A stretch of 64,000 bases of DNA from Neptunomonas concharum. GTDB lineage: Bacteria; Pseudomonadota; Gammaproteobacteria; Pseudomonadales; Balneatricaceae. How positions within the stretch are numbered: the stretch's first letter is position 1; each line of letters begins with the position of its first letter. Positions 1 to 8,309 of this stretch are shown here, one piece after another. The notes beneath the pieces are model-generated. The model saw only the letters and a program-made list of their open reading frames with translations. It did no database searches and was not told where the DNA came from. The stretch lies in the NCBI RefSeq assembly GCF_008630635.1, contig NZ_CP043869.1, forward strand, positions 2,231,160 to 2,295,159. The letters are read 5' to 3'. Position numbers and translations under genes: made by a program.

Positions 1-87
1 GCATATACCACGTAATAAAGAGTTCAGTTTTGTTTGATTCTAGTTCACAAACGAGAACACGGCAGAATTTATGTATCAATTAAACAA

Positions 88-113
88 CAAAACCTGCGCT
101 TGCACAGGTTTTG
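88..113 (-). terminator. Intrinsic terminator of gltX
   Basis: A perfect 9-bp inverted repeat (88-96 with 105-113, 8-nt loop) lies 24 bases beyond the gltX stop. Read on the minus strand the stem is followed by a T-rich stretch, as in a rho-independent terminator. The rest of 1-87 holds no gene I can recognise. Confidence 0.75.
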
Positions 114-136
114 TATTCAAGCGTCGTACGATTGGG

Positions 137-1624
137 CTAAAGCGTCAGCTCTTTAAACTCTTTTTCCCAACGTTTAGCTTCTTTCTTGGATGGGCCACCC
201 AGCAGATTAACCGCATGGCGCAATCTGGCACGGCTCATATCTGGCCCTAATATCGACATTGAGTCCATCACCGATACGGTCTGATTGGTGCCTGCAATAG
301 CGATAAACAGCGGGAACAAAAAGTCACGTAGCTTGTAGCCCATCTGTTCTGACAGTTGCTTTAGTTGTGCAAATAAGTGGTCTTTATCCCAGTTATTTTC
401 GGTGTCCAAAAACCAGACACTGAACTGCAAGATACGCTTGGCATCTTCTAGGGTGACACTTTTGTGCTCAAAGTCTGATTCTTTAATCGGCAACATCCCT
501 GATAAAAAGAATCCCGCCAAAGGCGCAACATCGGAGAATTTCTCAACACGCTGTTGAATGAGCGGCACGATCTGCATCAGGTATTCGGGGTTAAGCGCCC
601 ACTCTTGGAATTTGGCCGCAAACTGCTCATGGGTTAAGTTTTCACGCAGCCACAAGCCATTGAGCCAGCTCAGTTTTTCCTGATCAAACACAGGCCCACC
701 CAGTGATACACGCTGTATATCAAAGTTGGCGAACATCTCGTCACGGCTGAATTTTTCGCTTTCATCAGGCATCGACCAACCCATGCGACCCAAATAGTTA
801 AGCAGCGCTTCTGCCATGTAACCCATACGCTGGTAGTAAAGAATGCTGGTTGGGTTCTTACGTTTGGATAGTTTAGATTTATCGGGGTTACGCAATAGCG
901 GCATATGGCACAGCGTTGGCATATCCCAGCCGAAGTATTGATACAGTAGTTTGTGCTTGGGTGCGGAGTTGATCCACTCTTCACCACGAATAACATGTGT
1001 GATCTCCATGAGGTGATCATCCACGACGTTGGCTAAGTGGTAAGTTGGCATACCGTCGGATTTCAGCAGGATCTGCGCATCGACCATACCCCACTCCAGC
1101 TCGATAGGCCCACGTAGTAAATCATCCACCACGCATACACCTTCACCTTCTGGGACAACCATACGAATAACATAAGGCGCACCGGCAGCTTTTCGCTTTT
1201 CTACCTCTTCTGGGGGCAGCGCCAAATCACTCTGTTTTAGTGCTGTATGGCCGCCCGCTGCACGACGAGCTTCACGTAGCTCATCTAACTCTTCAGAGGT
1301 GCGATAACAATGAAATGCGAAGCCTTTCTCGACCAGTTCATGAGCGTACTGGGCATACATATCTTTGCGCTCACTTTGGCGATAAGGGCCATGAGGGCCA
1401 CCGACATCGGGGCCTTCATCCCACTCAAGGCCTAACCAACGGAGTGAGTCGAGGATCTTTTGTTCAGATTCTGACGTACTACGCGTCTGGTCGGTATCCT
1501 CGATACGCAAGATAAACTGCCCGCCATGTTGGCGCGCAAAGGCCAGATTGAAAAGTGCAATATAGGCGGTGCCTACATGCGGATCGCCGGTTGGTGAAGG
1601 CGCAACGCGAGTACGTACTGTCAT
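137..1624 (-). CDS. gltX: Glutamyl-tRNA synthetase
   Basis: Charges tRNA-Glu with glutamate in the cytoplasm; class I aminoacyl-tRNA synthetase. The 495-residue length is normal for bacterial GluRS. The N-terminal HIGH-type signature appears as [13 protein letters not shown] near residues 9-21, and the KMSKS loop appears as KLSKRK around residue 255. The C-terminal third is the anticodon-binding helical region. The ATG at 1624 is preceded by AGGAA at a good distance, so the start is secure. The gene stands alone, divergent from nasT, with its own terminator downstream. A discriminating versus non-discriminating specificity cannot be decided from sequence reading alone. Essential housekeeping gene; no oddities seen. 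Confidence 0.97.
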   Translation of the reverse strand: MTVRTRVAPSPTGDPHVGTAYIALFNLAFARQHGGQFILRIEDTDQTRSTSESEQKILDSLRWLGLEWDEGPDVGGPHGPYRQSERKDMYAQYAHELVEKGFAFHCYRTSEELDELREARRAAGGHTALKQSDLALPPEEVEKRKAAGAPYVIRMVVPEGEGVCVVDDLLRGPIELEWGMVDAQILLKSDGMPTYHLANVVDDHLMEITHVIRGEEWINSAPKHKLLYQYFGWDMPTLCHMPLLRNPDKSKLSKRKNPTSILYYQRMGYMAEALLNYLGRMGWSMPDESEKFSRDEMFANFDIQRVSLGGPVFDQEKLSWLNGLWLRENLTHEQFAAKFQEWALNPEYLMQIVPLIQQRVEKFSDVAPLAGFFLSGMLPIKESDFEHKSVTLEDAKRILQFSVWFLDTENNWDKDHLFAQLKQLSEQMGYKLRDFLFPLFIAIAGTNQTVSVMDSMSILGPDMSRARLRHAVNLLGGPSKKEAKRWEKEFKELTL

Positions 1625-1669
1625 TATGTTCCTGCCAAAGCTTACGTATGAACGAAATTAAACAGCCAT

Positions 1670-1687
1670 TATACCTTTAGAGGTATA
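1670..1687. promoter_or_regulatory. 18-bp inverted repeat, possible operator
   Basis: TATACCT and AGGTATA are separated by four bases in the 153-bp region between the divergent gltX and nasT starts. It is a perfect palindrome placed where an operator or promoter element would sit. No known regulator could be assigned. Confidence 0.35.
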
Positions 1688-1760
1688 GCACCGCTATTGA
1701 ACATGGAAGTTTAGCTCACCAATAAATTGGCTCAAGCTTTGCATAACTAAGATTTTACTT

Positions 1761-1781
1761 ATGCACGAGAAGCTCAATTGA
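1761..1781 (+). other. Possible six-codon leader ORF coupled to nasT
   Basis: ATG at 1761 opens a six-codon reading frame (M-H-E-K-L-N) whose TGA at 1779-1781 overlaps the TTG start of nasT (1778-1780) by two bases. Such an overlap could couple the two starts. The ribosome binding site in front of it is weak and a chance occurrence is quite possible. Confidence 0.2.
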
Positions 1782-2362
1782 AAATACATGTCTCCGTTCT
1801 CGTTATTGATGAAGACGCATCCAGAGCAACTTTGCTTGAACAAGCGCTGATAGACCAAGGATATCAGGTGCTTGCTCGTATCGACTCAACTGACCAACTT
1901 GCCGAACATGTTGAGCAACTAAAGCCAGATATGATCATCATAGACCTCGAATCGCCTGACAGAGATGTTCTAGAAAATATGGCATTGTTAAATCAACACT
2001 CGCCTCGTCCGGTGGTTATGTTTGCTGAAAAAGGTGACCAAACCACTATAGAAAAAGCGATCCGGTCGGGGGTTAGTGCTTATGTCGTTGATGGCCTCGA
2101 AGCCCATCGAATTCGCGCGATATTAGATGTTGCCACGGCTAGATTCAGAGAGTTTCAGACGTTGAAACAAGAGCTTAGCGATGCCCGCTCTGAACTGGAA
2201 GATCGAAAAGTCGTTGAGAAAGCCAAAGGGTTGATCATGAAACACAATAACTGTTCTGAAGATCACGCCTTCAAAGCGATGCGCAAAATGGCAATGGATC
2301 AACAAAAGCCGATGTACGAAATCGCCCGCAATATTATTTCTGTGTTGGAGTTAATGTCATGA
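1778..2362 (+). CDS. nasT: NasT, ANTAR antiterminator for nitrate assimilation
   Basis: Cytoplasmic RNA-binding response-regulator-like protein, 194 aa. A receiver domain spans about residues 1-120, with acidic residues D11-D13 and an Asp (D56) in the usual phospho-acceptor position. A helical linker leads to a C-terminal ANTAR domain (about 138-194, with VVEKAKGLIM). In the known NasS-NasT systems the protein is held inactive by NasS until nitrate binds NasS, then binds hexaloop hairpins in leader RNA and prevents termination. The start is TTG: no in-frame ATG occurs before residue 52, and the upstream ATG at 1761 is in another frame. The stop overlaps nasS by ATGA, indicating one transcript and fixed stoichiometry. 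Targets are very likely the nrtA and nasA leaders in this window. Confidence 0.92.
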   Translation: MKIHVSVLVIDEDASRATLLEQALIDQGYQVLARIDSTDQLAEHVEQLKPDMIIIDLESPDRDVLENMALLNQHSPRPVVMFAEKGDQTTIEKAIRSGVSAYVVDGLEAHRIRAILDVATARFREFQTLKQELSDARSELEDRKVVEKAKGLIMKHNNCSEDHAFKAMRKMAMDQQKPMYEIARNIISVLELMS

Positions 2363-3498
2363 CGACCCCATTTTCAAGCGTTCATCTTCCACTGACATTT
2401 CCCATGGCAGAAAAGCCTATGCTCAAAATCGGTTTCATCCCTTTGCTGGACTGCATCCCTTTGGTTATTGCCAAAGAGCTCGCTTTCTTTGCTGAAGCAG
2501 GTTTGGATGTCAGCCTTTCTAGAGAGGCTTCTTGGGCAAGCATAAGAGATAAAGTAAAGTTCGGCCTATTAGATGCCGCTCAAATGCCCGCAGGTATCGT
2601 GCTTGCCAGTGGTATGGGTCTAGGCGCATCACAGCCTATGGTAACCGCTATAGGTTTAGGGCAAAACGGCAATGCCATTACCGCATCTAACCCACTCTAT
2701 GATGCGCTTAACCCCCAAAATCTATCGATGAATAGTGAATCGGCCGCTACGGCTCTGAAGTCATACTTAAAAACATCCGACTCAGAACTGACCATAGCAT
2801 CCGTTCATACCTACTCAACTCATCACTTTTTACTGAGAGATTGGTTAAACCACTACAATATTGATCCAGAGAACAAGATCCGGCAGATCGTCGTTCCGCC
2901 ACCGCAAATGGTTGATGCAATGGAACGGGGGATGATTGATCTCTTCTGTGCCGGGGAGCCTTGGAACAGCATAGCTCAAATTCACCAAGTCGGGCATAAA
3001 CTATTGAGCGGCCACCAAATTTGGGAGAATGCACCCGATAAGGTTCTCGGTGTTACCAAAGAATGGCATAACCATCATCCATACACACATCAGCGGCTTA
3101 TTTCAGCCATTCTTAAAGCGTGTTTATGGTTGGATGATGAGAAAAACAAACGCTTAGGTTTTCAGCTACTCCATGACAGCCATTATATGGATATTGATTT
3201 AGGGAATATAAACCTGATGCTTGGAAAGCACCGCTTCAGCCCTCCATCTGCAACATTCCCGTGGCTGTCTCAAGCCAGTTGGTTCACGCGACATATTCGT
3301 AACTTACACCAGCTACCCGATACTGAGACCTCAGCGGGAAACACCTATCTAACAGGCGTCTATCGTAAGGTAGCAGAGCTAATGAAACTGAATACTCCGT
3401 CAGCAGATGCTAAAGCAGAAGGCATCCATTCGGAATCATGGGTAATAAACGGCACTCAGGAACCTATCGAAATGCCGCCTGATATGCGCTTTCGCTAG
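2359..3498 (+). CDS. nasS: NasS, cytoplasmic nitrate sensor
   Basis: 379 aa, related to the periplasmic nitrate-binding protein NrtA but without any signal peptide, as expected for NasS, which senses nitrate in the cytoplasm and sequesters NasT. The shared core starts at about residue 22 (LKIGFIPLLDCIPLVIAKE) and contains the NrtA-like stretches GQNGNAIT and GEPWNS. It overlaps nasT by four bases, so co-translation is likely. An NtrC-type site for the next operon begins within its stop codon, and a strong terminator follows at 3521-3549. NrtA-like proteins without a signal can be mis-annotated as transport proteins; linkage to an ANTAR gene argues for the sensor role. Confidence 0.9.
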   Translation: MTTPFSSVHLPLTFPMAEKPMLKIGFIPLLDCIPLVIAKELAFFAEAGLDVSLSREASWASIRDKVKFGLLDAAQMPAGIVLASGMGLGASQPMVTAIGLGQNGNAITASNPLYDALNPQNLSMNSESAATALKSYLKTSDSELTIASVHTYSTHHFLLRDWLNHYNIDPENKIRQIVVPPPQMVDAMERGMIDLFCAGEPWNSIAQIHQVGHKLLSGHQIWENAPDKVLGVTKEWHNHHPYTHQRLISAILKACLWLDDEKNKRLGFQLLHDSHYMDIDLGNINLMLGKHRFSPPSATFPWLSQASWFTRHIRNLHQLPDTETSAGNTYLTGVYRKVAELMKLNTPSADAKAEGIHSESWVINGTQEPIEMPPDMRFR

Positions 3499-3513
3499 CA
3501 CTATTTTTGTGCA
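3497..3513 (+). promoter_or_regulatory. NtrC-type enhancer site upstream of nrtA
   Basis: AGCAC-N7-GTGCA, with an AT-rich centre, matches the enterobacterial NtrC consensus (TGCAC-N7-GTGCA) at nine of ten half-site bases. Its centre is about 129 bp upstream of the predicted sigma-54 start of nrtA, a normal enhancer distance. It overlaps the nasS stop codon. Confidence 0.7.
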
Positions 3514-3520
3514 ACGCACC

Positions 3521-3549
3521 AAAAAAGGCGCATTCAAGCGTCTTTTTTT
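3521..3549 (+). terminator. Terminator of nasTS
   Basis: An 11-bp stem (A6-G-G-CGC paired with GCG-T-C-T6, one G-U pair), six-base loop and a T7 tail form a classic intrinsic terminator 22 bases after nasS. It separates nasTS from the nrtA promoter. Confidence 0.85.
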
Positions 3550-3607
3550 ATCCTTAATATTCACTACAAACGCGCTAAGCCCTTTTAAAATCCAGTCTTT
3601 ACCGGGT

Positions 3608-3624
3608 TGGCACACTACCTGCTT
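3608..3624 (+). promoter_or_regulatory. Sigma-54 promoter of nrtA operon
   Basis: TGGCAC and TGCTT place GG (3609-3610) and GC (3621-3622) exactly ten bases apart, the -24/-12 spacing of RpoN promoters. The predicted start is near 3634. The same TGGCACAC core occurs at the nasA promoter. Confidence 0.85.
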
Positions 3625-3654
3625 ATCCAAACTATCACTACAAATTGTTTTTCA

Positions 3655-3712
3655 GGCAAAGGCGCCATCAGTCGAGATCTCACCCTCTCGAGCTGGGCGC
3701 CTTTCTTTTTTT
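3655..3712 (+). promoter_or_regulatory. nrtA leader: hexaloop hairpin overlapping terminator
   Basis: GGC-AAAGGC-GCC (3655-3666) can fold as a short stem with a six-base loop having A at position 1 and G at position 4, the ANTAR-target signature. The same bases (3658-3666) form the 5' arm of a long terminator hairpin, pairing with GGCGCCTTT at 3696-3704, followed by a T-rich run to 3712. The two folds exclude one another, as antitermination by NasT requires. The nasA leader repeats this arrangement. The three-pair stem is weak and a clear first hairpin was not found here. Confidence 0.6.
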
Positions 3713-3731
3713 ATATCTGGGAGGACTTCCT

Positions 3732-5141
3732 ATGTCCAAAAATACATTAAATACACTGATTGGCCGCCGTAGCTTAATACGTAAAACATTAATGACTTTT
3801 GGTACGGCGGCAGCGGCAGGATTGCTGAACTTGTCGGTAGCACAGGCAAGTATCGGCGAGCCCGAAAAAGAAGATTTAAAATTCGGGTTTATAAAACTCA
3901 CCGATATGGCTCCCTTGGCTATCGCTTACGAGAAAGGTTTTTTCGAGGATGAAGGCCTGTATGTGACATTAGAAGCCCAAGCCAATTGGAAAGTTTTGTT
4001 AGACCGAGTAATCGATGGGCAACTTGACGGTGCCCATATGCTCGCAGGGCAACCACTGGGCGCAACTATTGGCTTTGGAACACAGGCCCACATCATTACA
4101 GCGTTCAGCATGGACCTTAACGGTAACGCAATCACCGTATCTAATGAAATATGGGAACAGATGAAGCCTCACATTCCAAAAGATGCCGATGGTAAACCGG
4201 TCCACCCAATCAAAGCAGACTACCTAAAACCTGTTGTCGAAAAATACAAAGCTGAAGGTAAGCCCTTCAATATGGGGATGGTCTTCCCGGTATCTACTCA
4301 TAACTATGAACTTCGTTACTGGCTGGCGGCAGGTGGTATTAAGCCCGGCTATTATGCACCTCATAAAGGTGATACGTCAGGAAAACTGGATGCCGATGCT
4401 CTGCTATCGGTAACACCTCCCCCTCAAATGCCCGCCACACTAGAAGCCGGCACTATCTATGGTTACTGCGTGGGTGAGCCTTGGAACCAGCAAGCCGTGT
4501 TCAAAGGCATCGGTGTGCCTGTCGTGACAGACTATGAAATCTGGAAAAACAACCCTGAAAAAGTATTTGGGGTGTCCAGTAAATGGGCAGAAAATTATCC
4601 CAACACTCACAAACGCGTTGTAAAAGCGATGATTCGTGCAGCCAAATGGTTAGACGAAAACAACAACGCCAACCGCCCAGAAGCTGTAAAGATTTTATCT
4701 CAGCCTAATTATGTGGGGGCAGATTATGAAGTGATCGCCAATTCTATGACCGGTTCTTTTGAATACGAGAAAGGTGACAAACGAGATGTCCCTGACTTCA
4801 ACGTGTTCTTCCGTTACAACGCCACTTACCCCTACTACTCAGACGCTATTTGGTATCTCACTCAGATGCGTCGCTGGGGACAAATTCCTGATCAAAAGCC
4901 AGACAGCTGGTATATGGATATTGCGAAAAAAGTCTATCGCCCAGATATCTACGCAGAAGCAGCTCAATCCCTTATTGACGATGGCGTCATGGACGCAAGT
5001 GACTTCCCTGACTTTGCAACTGAGGAAGGTTTCCGAGAACCACAAACGCATTTCATTGACGGCATTACCTACGACGGCCGTCAACCAAATGACTATCTAA
5101 AGCAATTCAAAATCGGCCTAAAAAACGACGAAACACTGTGA
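3732..5141 (+). CDS. nrtA: NrtA, nitrate-binding protein of ABC transporter
   Basis: Periplasmic nitrate/nitrite-binding component, 469 aa. The start at 3732 is chosen because GGGAGG precedes it and it begins just before a twin-arginine signal (RRSLIRK at residues 12-18, then a hydrophobic segment ending AQA). An in-frame alternative start at 3645 would lie inside the leader terminator. Family stretches include DLNGNAIT and GEPWNQ. Export by the Tat pathway implies folding before export. It is first in the operon nrtA-nrtB-nrtD-FAD reductase-nirB-nirD, under the sigma-54 promoter and leader terminator described separately. Paralogous to nasS two genes upstream. Confidence 0.94.
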   Translation: MSKNTLNTLIGRRSLIRKTLMTFGTAAAAGLLNLSVAQASIGEPEKEDLKFGFIKLTDMAPLAIAYEKGFFEDEGLYVTLEAQANWKVLLDRVIDGQLDGAHMLAGQPLGATIGFGTQAHIITAFSMDLNGNAITVSNEIWEQMKPHIPKDADGKPVHPIKADYLKPVVEKYKAEGKPFNMGMVFPVSTHNYELRYWLAAGGIKPGYYAPHKGDTSGKLDADALLSVTPPPQMPATLEAGTIYGYCVGEPWNQQAVFKGIGVPVVTDYEIWKNNPEKVFGVSSKWAENYPNTHKRVVKAMIRAAKWLDENNNANRPEAVKILSQPNYVGADYEVIANSMTGSFEYEKGDKRDVPDFNVFFRYNATYPYYSDAIWYLTQMRRWGQIPDQKPDSWYMDIAKKVYRPDIYAEAAQSLIDDGVMDASDFPDFATEEGFREPQTHFIDGITYDGRQPNDYLKQFKIGLKNDETL

Positions 5142-5151
5142 TATCAGTACC

Positions 5152-5173
5152 TGGCCCTCTCAAACGAGGGCCA
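5152..5173 (+). other. Intercistronic hairpin between nrtA and nrtB
   Basis: TGGCCCTC and GAGGGCCA form a perfect 8-bp stem with a six-base loop, directly after nrtA and before the nrtB ribosome binding site. There is no T-run, so it is more likely an mRNA-stabilising element that raises binding-protein levels over permease than a terminator. Confidence 0.6.
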
Positions 5174-5189
5174 TATAAGGAGCCAAGCA

Positions 5190-6194
5190 ATGAGCACCCT
5201 CTTACTTAAAATGAACTGGCTTACCCCCTTTATACAGATAATTAAAGGTGATCGCCCTGGAGATCAGCTCATGCTGATTCTAAAGCACACGGGGGTTCCG
5301 CTGATCGGGTTATTGGCGTTCCTTTTTGTGTGGCATATTGGTGCGCAAAATATCAATACCTCATTGGGCACCTTCCCTGGCCCCGCGCAGGTGTATCAGC
5401 AATCATTAACACTGATTGAAGAGCATACAGCCGAACGCCAAAAAGAGGAGGCTTTTTATCAGCGCCAGGAAGCACGAAATGCTAAGAAACTCGAAAAAAA
5501 TCCAGACGCTACCATAAAAATTCGCCCTTATACCGGCTCTCCCACTTTTTTTGATCAGATATTAACCAGTCTAATTACAGTCATGGCAGGCTTTATTTTG
5601 GCCTCCGTCATTGCCATTCCATTAGGGATCATGATTGGTCTTAACAGCACATTATATTCAGCTATTAATCCATTGATCCAACTATTCAAACCCGTATCTC
5701 CTTTAGCTTGGCTACCACTGGTAACCATGGTCGTCAGTGCCGTTTATACCTCCGATGACCCGATGTTTGCCAAGTCATTCATTACCTCTCTACTCACAGT
5801 GTCCCTCTGCTCTTTGTGGCCAACCTTAATTAACACTGCCGTTGGTGTATCAGGTATCAGCAAGGATTTACAGAACGTCAGTCAGGTGTTGCGCCTTGGG
5901 TGGCTAACACACGTTATTAAGATTGTGATTCCCGCGTCTATACCTGCCGTATTTACAGGCCTTCGCTTATCGCTGGGCATCGCATGGATGGTATTGATTG
6001 CGGCAGAAATGCTTGCGCAAAACCCTGGCTTGGGAAAATTCGTTTGGGATGAGTTTCAGAACGGAAGCTCTGATTCGTTGGGTCGCATCATGGTAGCGGT
6101 ACTTGCTATCGGTTTTATCGGCTTCCTATTGGATCGTCTGATGCTGGTTATTCAGCGCAAGGTTTCCTGGGATAAATCATCAGCATTACGTTAA
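5190..6194 (+). CDS. nrtB: NrtB, nitrate ABC transporter permease
   Basis: Inner-membrane permease of the nitrate/sulfonate/taurine ABC family, 334 aa. One N-terminal membrane segment (about residues 30-50) is followed by a charged insert, about residues 70-115, rich in Lys, Glu and Arg, and then the conserved permease core from about 125. The core includes the stretch that contacts the ATPase (residues near 260-280, GLRLSLGIAWMVLIAAEM). AAGGAG lies seven bases before the ATG. It lies between nrtA and the ATPase gene, and should form a homodimeric channel that receives nitrate from NrtA. Confidence 0.93.
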   Translation: MSTLLLKMNWLTPFIQIIKGDRPGDQLMLILKHTGVPLIGLLAFLFVWHIGAQNINTSLGTFPGPAQVYQQSLTLIEEHTAERQKEEAFYQRQEARNAKKLEKNPDATIKIRPYTGSPTFFDQILTSLITVMAGFILASVIAIPLGIMIGLNSTLYSAINPLIQLFKPVSPLAWLPLVTMVVSAVYTSDDPMFAKSFITSLLTVSLCSLWPTLINTAVGVSGISKDLQNVSQVLRLGWLTHVIKIVIPASIPAVFTGLRLSLGIAWMVLIAAEMLAQNPGLGKFVWDEFQNGSSDSLGRIMVAVLAIGFIGFLLDRLMLVIQRKVSWDKSSALR

Positions 6195-6226
6195 GAAACA
6201 TCGTAAAAATTTACTGGAGAAACATC

Positions 6227-7012
6227 ATGATTCATTTAGACATTTCCGATGTATCTATCGAGTTCCCAACGCCAAATGGACCATTCAAGGCTTTGGATAG
6301 CGTTAATTTGAAGATTAAAGAAGGTGAGTTCATTTCTTTAATCGGACACTCGGGTTGCGGTAAATCAACCGTTCTGAATATCGTTGCTGGTCTTTACCAG
6401 GCAACTCGCGGTGGTGTTGTTCTTGATGGGAAAGAAGTATTTGAGCCCGGCCCAGAAAGAGCCGTGGTATTTCAGAACCATTCATTATTACCCTGGCTAA
6501 CCGTTTATCAAAACGTAGAGCTTGCAGTTAAACAAGTTTTTAAAGGGAAAAAATCTAAAGCGGAGATGCGCGAATGGATTCTCCATAACCTTGAACTTGT
6601 CCATATGAGCCATGCTTTGGACAAGCGCCCTGATGAAATATCTGGCGGCATGAAACAACGTGTAGGCATCGCGCGAGCCTTATCAATGGAACCAACGGTG
6701 TTGCTGATGGATGAACCCTTTGGTGCTTTGGATGCTCTGACTCGTGCTCACCTTCAAGACTCTCTGATGGACATACAAAACGACCTGAATAACACCGTCA
6801 TTATGATCACTCATGATGTGGATGAGGCAGTTCTACTCTCTGACCGTATTGTCATGATGACCAATGGCCCCGCTGCTACCGTCGGTGAAATTTTGGATAT
6901 TGGGTTAGAACGCCCAAGGAATCGGATACAGCTCGCTGATGATCCTGAGTACAACCATTACCGCCACGAAGTGTTGAGTTTCCTCTATGAGAAACATTGT
7001 AAAGCAGCATAA
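6227..7012 (+). CDS. nrtD: Nitrate ABC transporter ATPase (NrtD/NasD type)
   Basis: Cytoplasmic ATPase energising NrtB, 261 aa. Walker A GHSGCGKST is near residue 40, the signature SGGMKQR near 142, Walker B VLLMDEP near 163, and the switch His lies in MITHD near 197. It is a simple ATPase without the regulatory NrtA-like extension found in cyanobacterial NrtC, so NrtD/NasD is the better name. A GGAGA ribosome binding site precedes the ATG. Its 3' end overlaps the earliest start of the following FAD reductase. Confidence 0.92.
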   Translation: MIHLDISDVSIEFPTPNGPFKALDSVNLKIKEGEFISLIGHSGCGKSTVLNIVAGLYQATRGGVVLDGKEVFEPGPERAVVFQNHSLLPWLTVYQNVELAVKQVFKGKKSKAEMREWILHNLELVHMSHALDKRPDEISGGMKQRVGIARALSMEPTVLLMDEPFGALDALTRAHLQDSLMDIQNDLNNTVIMITHDVDEAVLLSDRIVMMTNGPAATVGEILDIGLERPRNRIQLADDPEYNHYRHEVLSFLYEKHCKAA

Positions 7013-8309
7013 TCCTATGAATAGCCCTATCCATACAAACCTAAAGAAACCGCATTTAGTCATCATTGGCTGCGGGATGGCGTGCGGGAAGCTCCTTGAA
7101 GCATTAATTAAACGTGATGCAGAGCACTATCACATTTCCGTTATAGGAGAAGAAAACACACCCAACTACAACCGTATTATGCTGTCTCCATTACTGGCGG
7201 GTGAGATTACTCAAGAAGCACTCATTTTAAATTCACTCGCTTGGTATGAGGCCAATAGGATCACGCTCTACTCTGGCGAGAAAGTCATCCATGTCAATAC
7301 TGATCGAAAATCTCTGACAACTGATGTCGGGACTGAGCTCTGTTACGACCATCTGGTTTTTGCCACAGGTTCTCGCCCCGCTAAGATTCCAGCATCAGGC
7401 CAACACCTGAAAAACATTTTTGCTTTTCGTACTCTTAAAGACGTAGAGGGTATTCTCCAAGTAGTCCATAAAGCGAAAAAGGCGCTCGTTATTGGAGGCG
7501 GACTTTTGGGGCTTGAAGCCGCTTATGGGCTTGCACTACAGGGCGTCCACACAACGGTCATACACCGCTCGTCTCATTTGCTTAATCGCCAGCTAGACTC
7601 CGCTGCGGGTGCATTGTTACAAACATCGATGGAGGCGCTCGGTGTTAACTCAATACTCAATGACGAGGTAGCCTCTTTTGAAGGGAGTGAAGCGGTTAAA
7701 ACCGCTACACTAAAGAGCGGTCTTACGCTCTCAGTCGATCTGGTGATCATCGCAACGGGTATAACGCCAGAAATCACCTTGGCTCGTCAGGTATCTTTAG
7801 CCTGCAATCGCGGCATTAAAGTCGATGATAACCTCTTAACCAGTGACGCCAATATCAGTGCACTGGGGGAATGCATCGAACATAAAAATACAACGTTCGG
7901 CTTAGTTGCTCCGATATGGGATCAAGTCGAAATCCTTGCAGATAGATTAATCTACTCGCGTCAATCACCTTATGTGCAACGACCTTCTCCAACTAAGTTA
8001 AAAGTATCAGGAATTGATCTGTTTTCGGCTGGCGACATTTCAGAAAAAACCGATGATCAAGTCATTCTAATCCAAGATACCGCCAGCCATATCTATCGAA
8101 AGTTCATTCTACGCAACCAACGCTTGGTCGGCATCGTGCTGTTTGGTGATGTTCAGGGAGGTAATACCTACTTTGAACTTCTAGACAGCCAACAGCCAAT
8201 ACCCCACTTGTTGCCTCCCCTGCTACTTGGGGATCTTACAACCCATTCTGCAATTGCCGAATCTGCACACCTTGGGTCAGAAAATGATCTGACAGGAGCG
8301 ACTTTATGA
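6987..8309 (+). CDS. FAD/NAD(P)-dependent reductase of nitrate assimilation
   Basis: 440 aa with two dinucleotide-binding folds: VIIGCGMACGK near residue 26 (FAD) and VIGGGLLGLEAA near 168 (NAD(P)H). The layout is that of the N-terminal half of NirB and of NasC, the electron-transfer partner of NasA. It lacks the BFD-type [2Fe-2S] cysteines seen in NirB and some NasC proteins; in this island such a domain sits at the C-terminus of NasA instead. A role passing electrons from NAD(P)H to NasA is therefore plausible but inferred. The start could be 6987 (overlapping nrtD) or 7017; neither has a strong ribosome binding site. Its stop overlaps nirB by ATGA. Confidence 0.82.
   Translation: MRNIVKQHNPMNSPIHTNLKKPHLVIIGCGMACGKLLEALIKRDAEHYHISVIGEENTPNYNRIMLSPLLAGEITQEALILNSLAWYEANRITLYSGEKVIHVNTDRKSLTTDVGTELCYDHLVFATGSRPAKIPASGQHLKNIFAFRTLKDVEGILQVVHKAKKALVIGGGLLGLEAAYGLALQGVHTTVIHRSSHLLNRQLDSAAGALLQTSMEALGVNSILNDEVASFEGSEAVKTATLKSGLTLSVDLVIIATGITPEITLARQVSLACNRGIKVDDNLLTSDANISALGECIEHKNTTFGLVAPIWDQVEILADRLIYSRQSPYVQRPSPTKLKVSGIDLFSAGDISEKTDDQVILIQDTASHIYRKFILRNQRLVGIVLFGDVQGGNTYFELLDSQQPIPHLLPPLLLGDLTTHSAIAESAHLGSENDLTGATL

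Noticed and set aside
1-87. Possible tRNA next to gltX
   Set aside because: No cloverleaf or TTC-loop sequence could be formed; only the gltX terminator follows.
1240-1515. 91-aa reading frame opposite gltX
   Set aside because: It lies entirely within gltX on the other strand, has no ribosome binding site and no family resemblance.
3516-3531. Second NtrC-like inverted site (GCACC-N6-GGCGC)
   Set aside because: Spacing is one base too long and the sequence is explained by the nasTS terminator.
3645-3731. Upstream in-frame extension of nrtA
   Set aside because: It translates the leader terminator and precedes the Tat signal; the true start at 3732 has GGGAGG.
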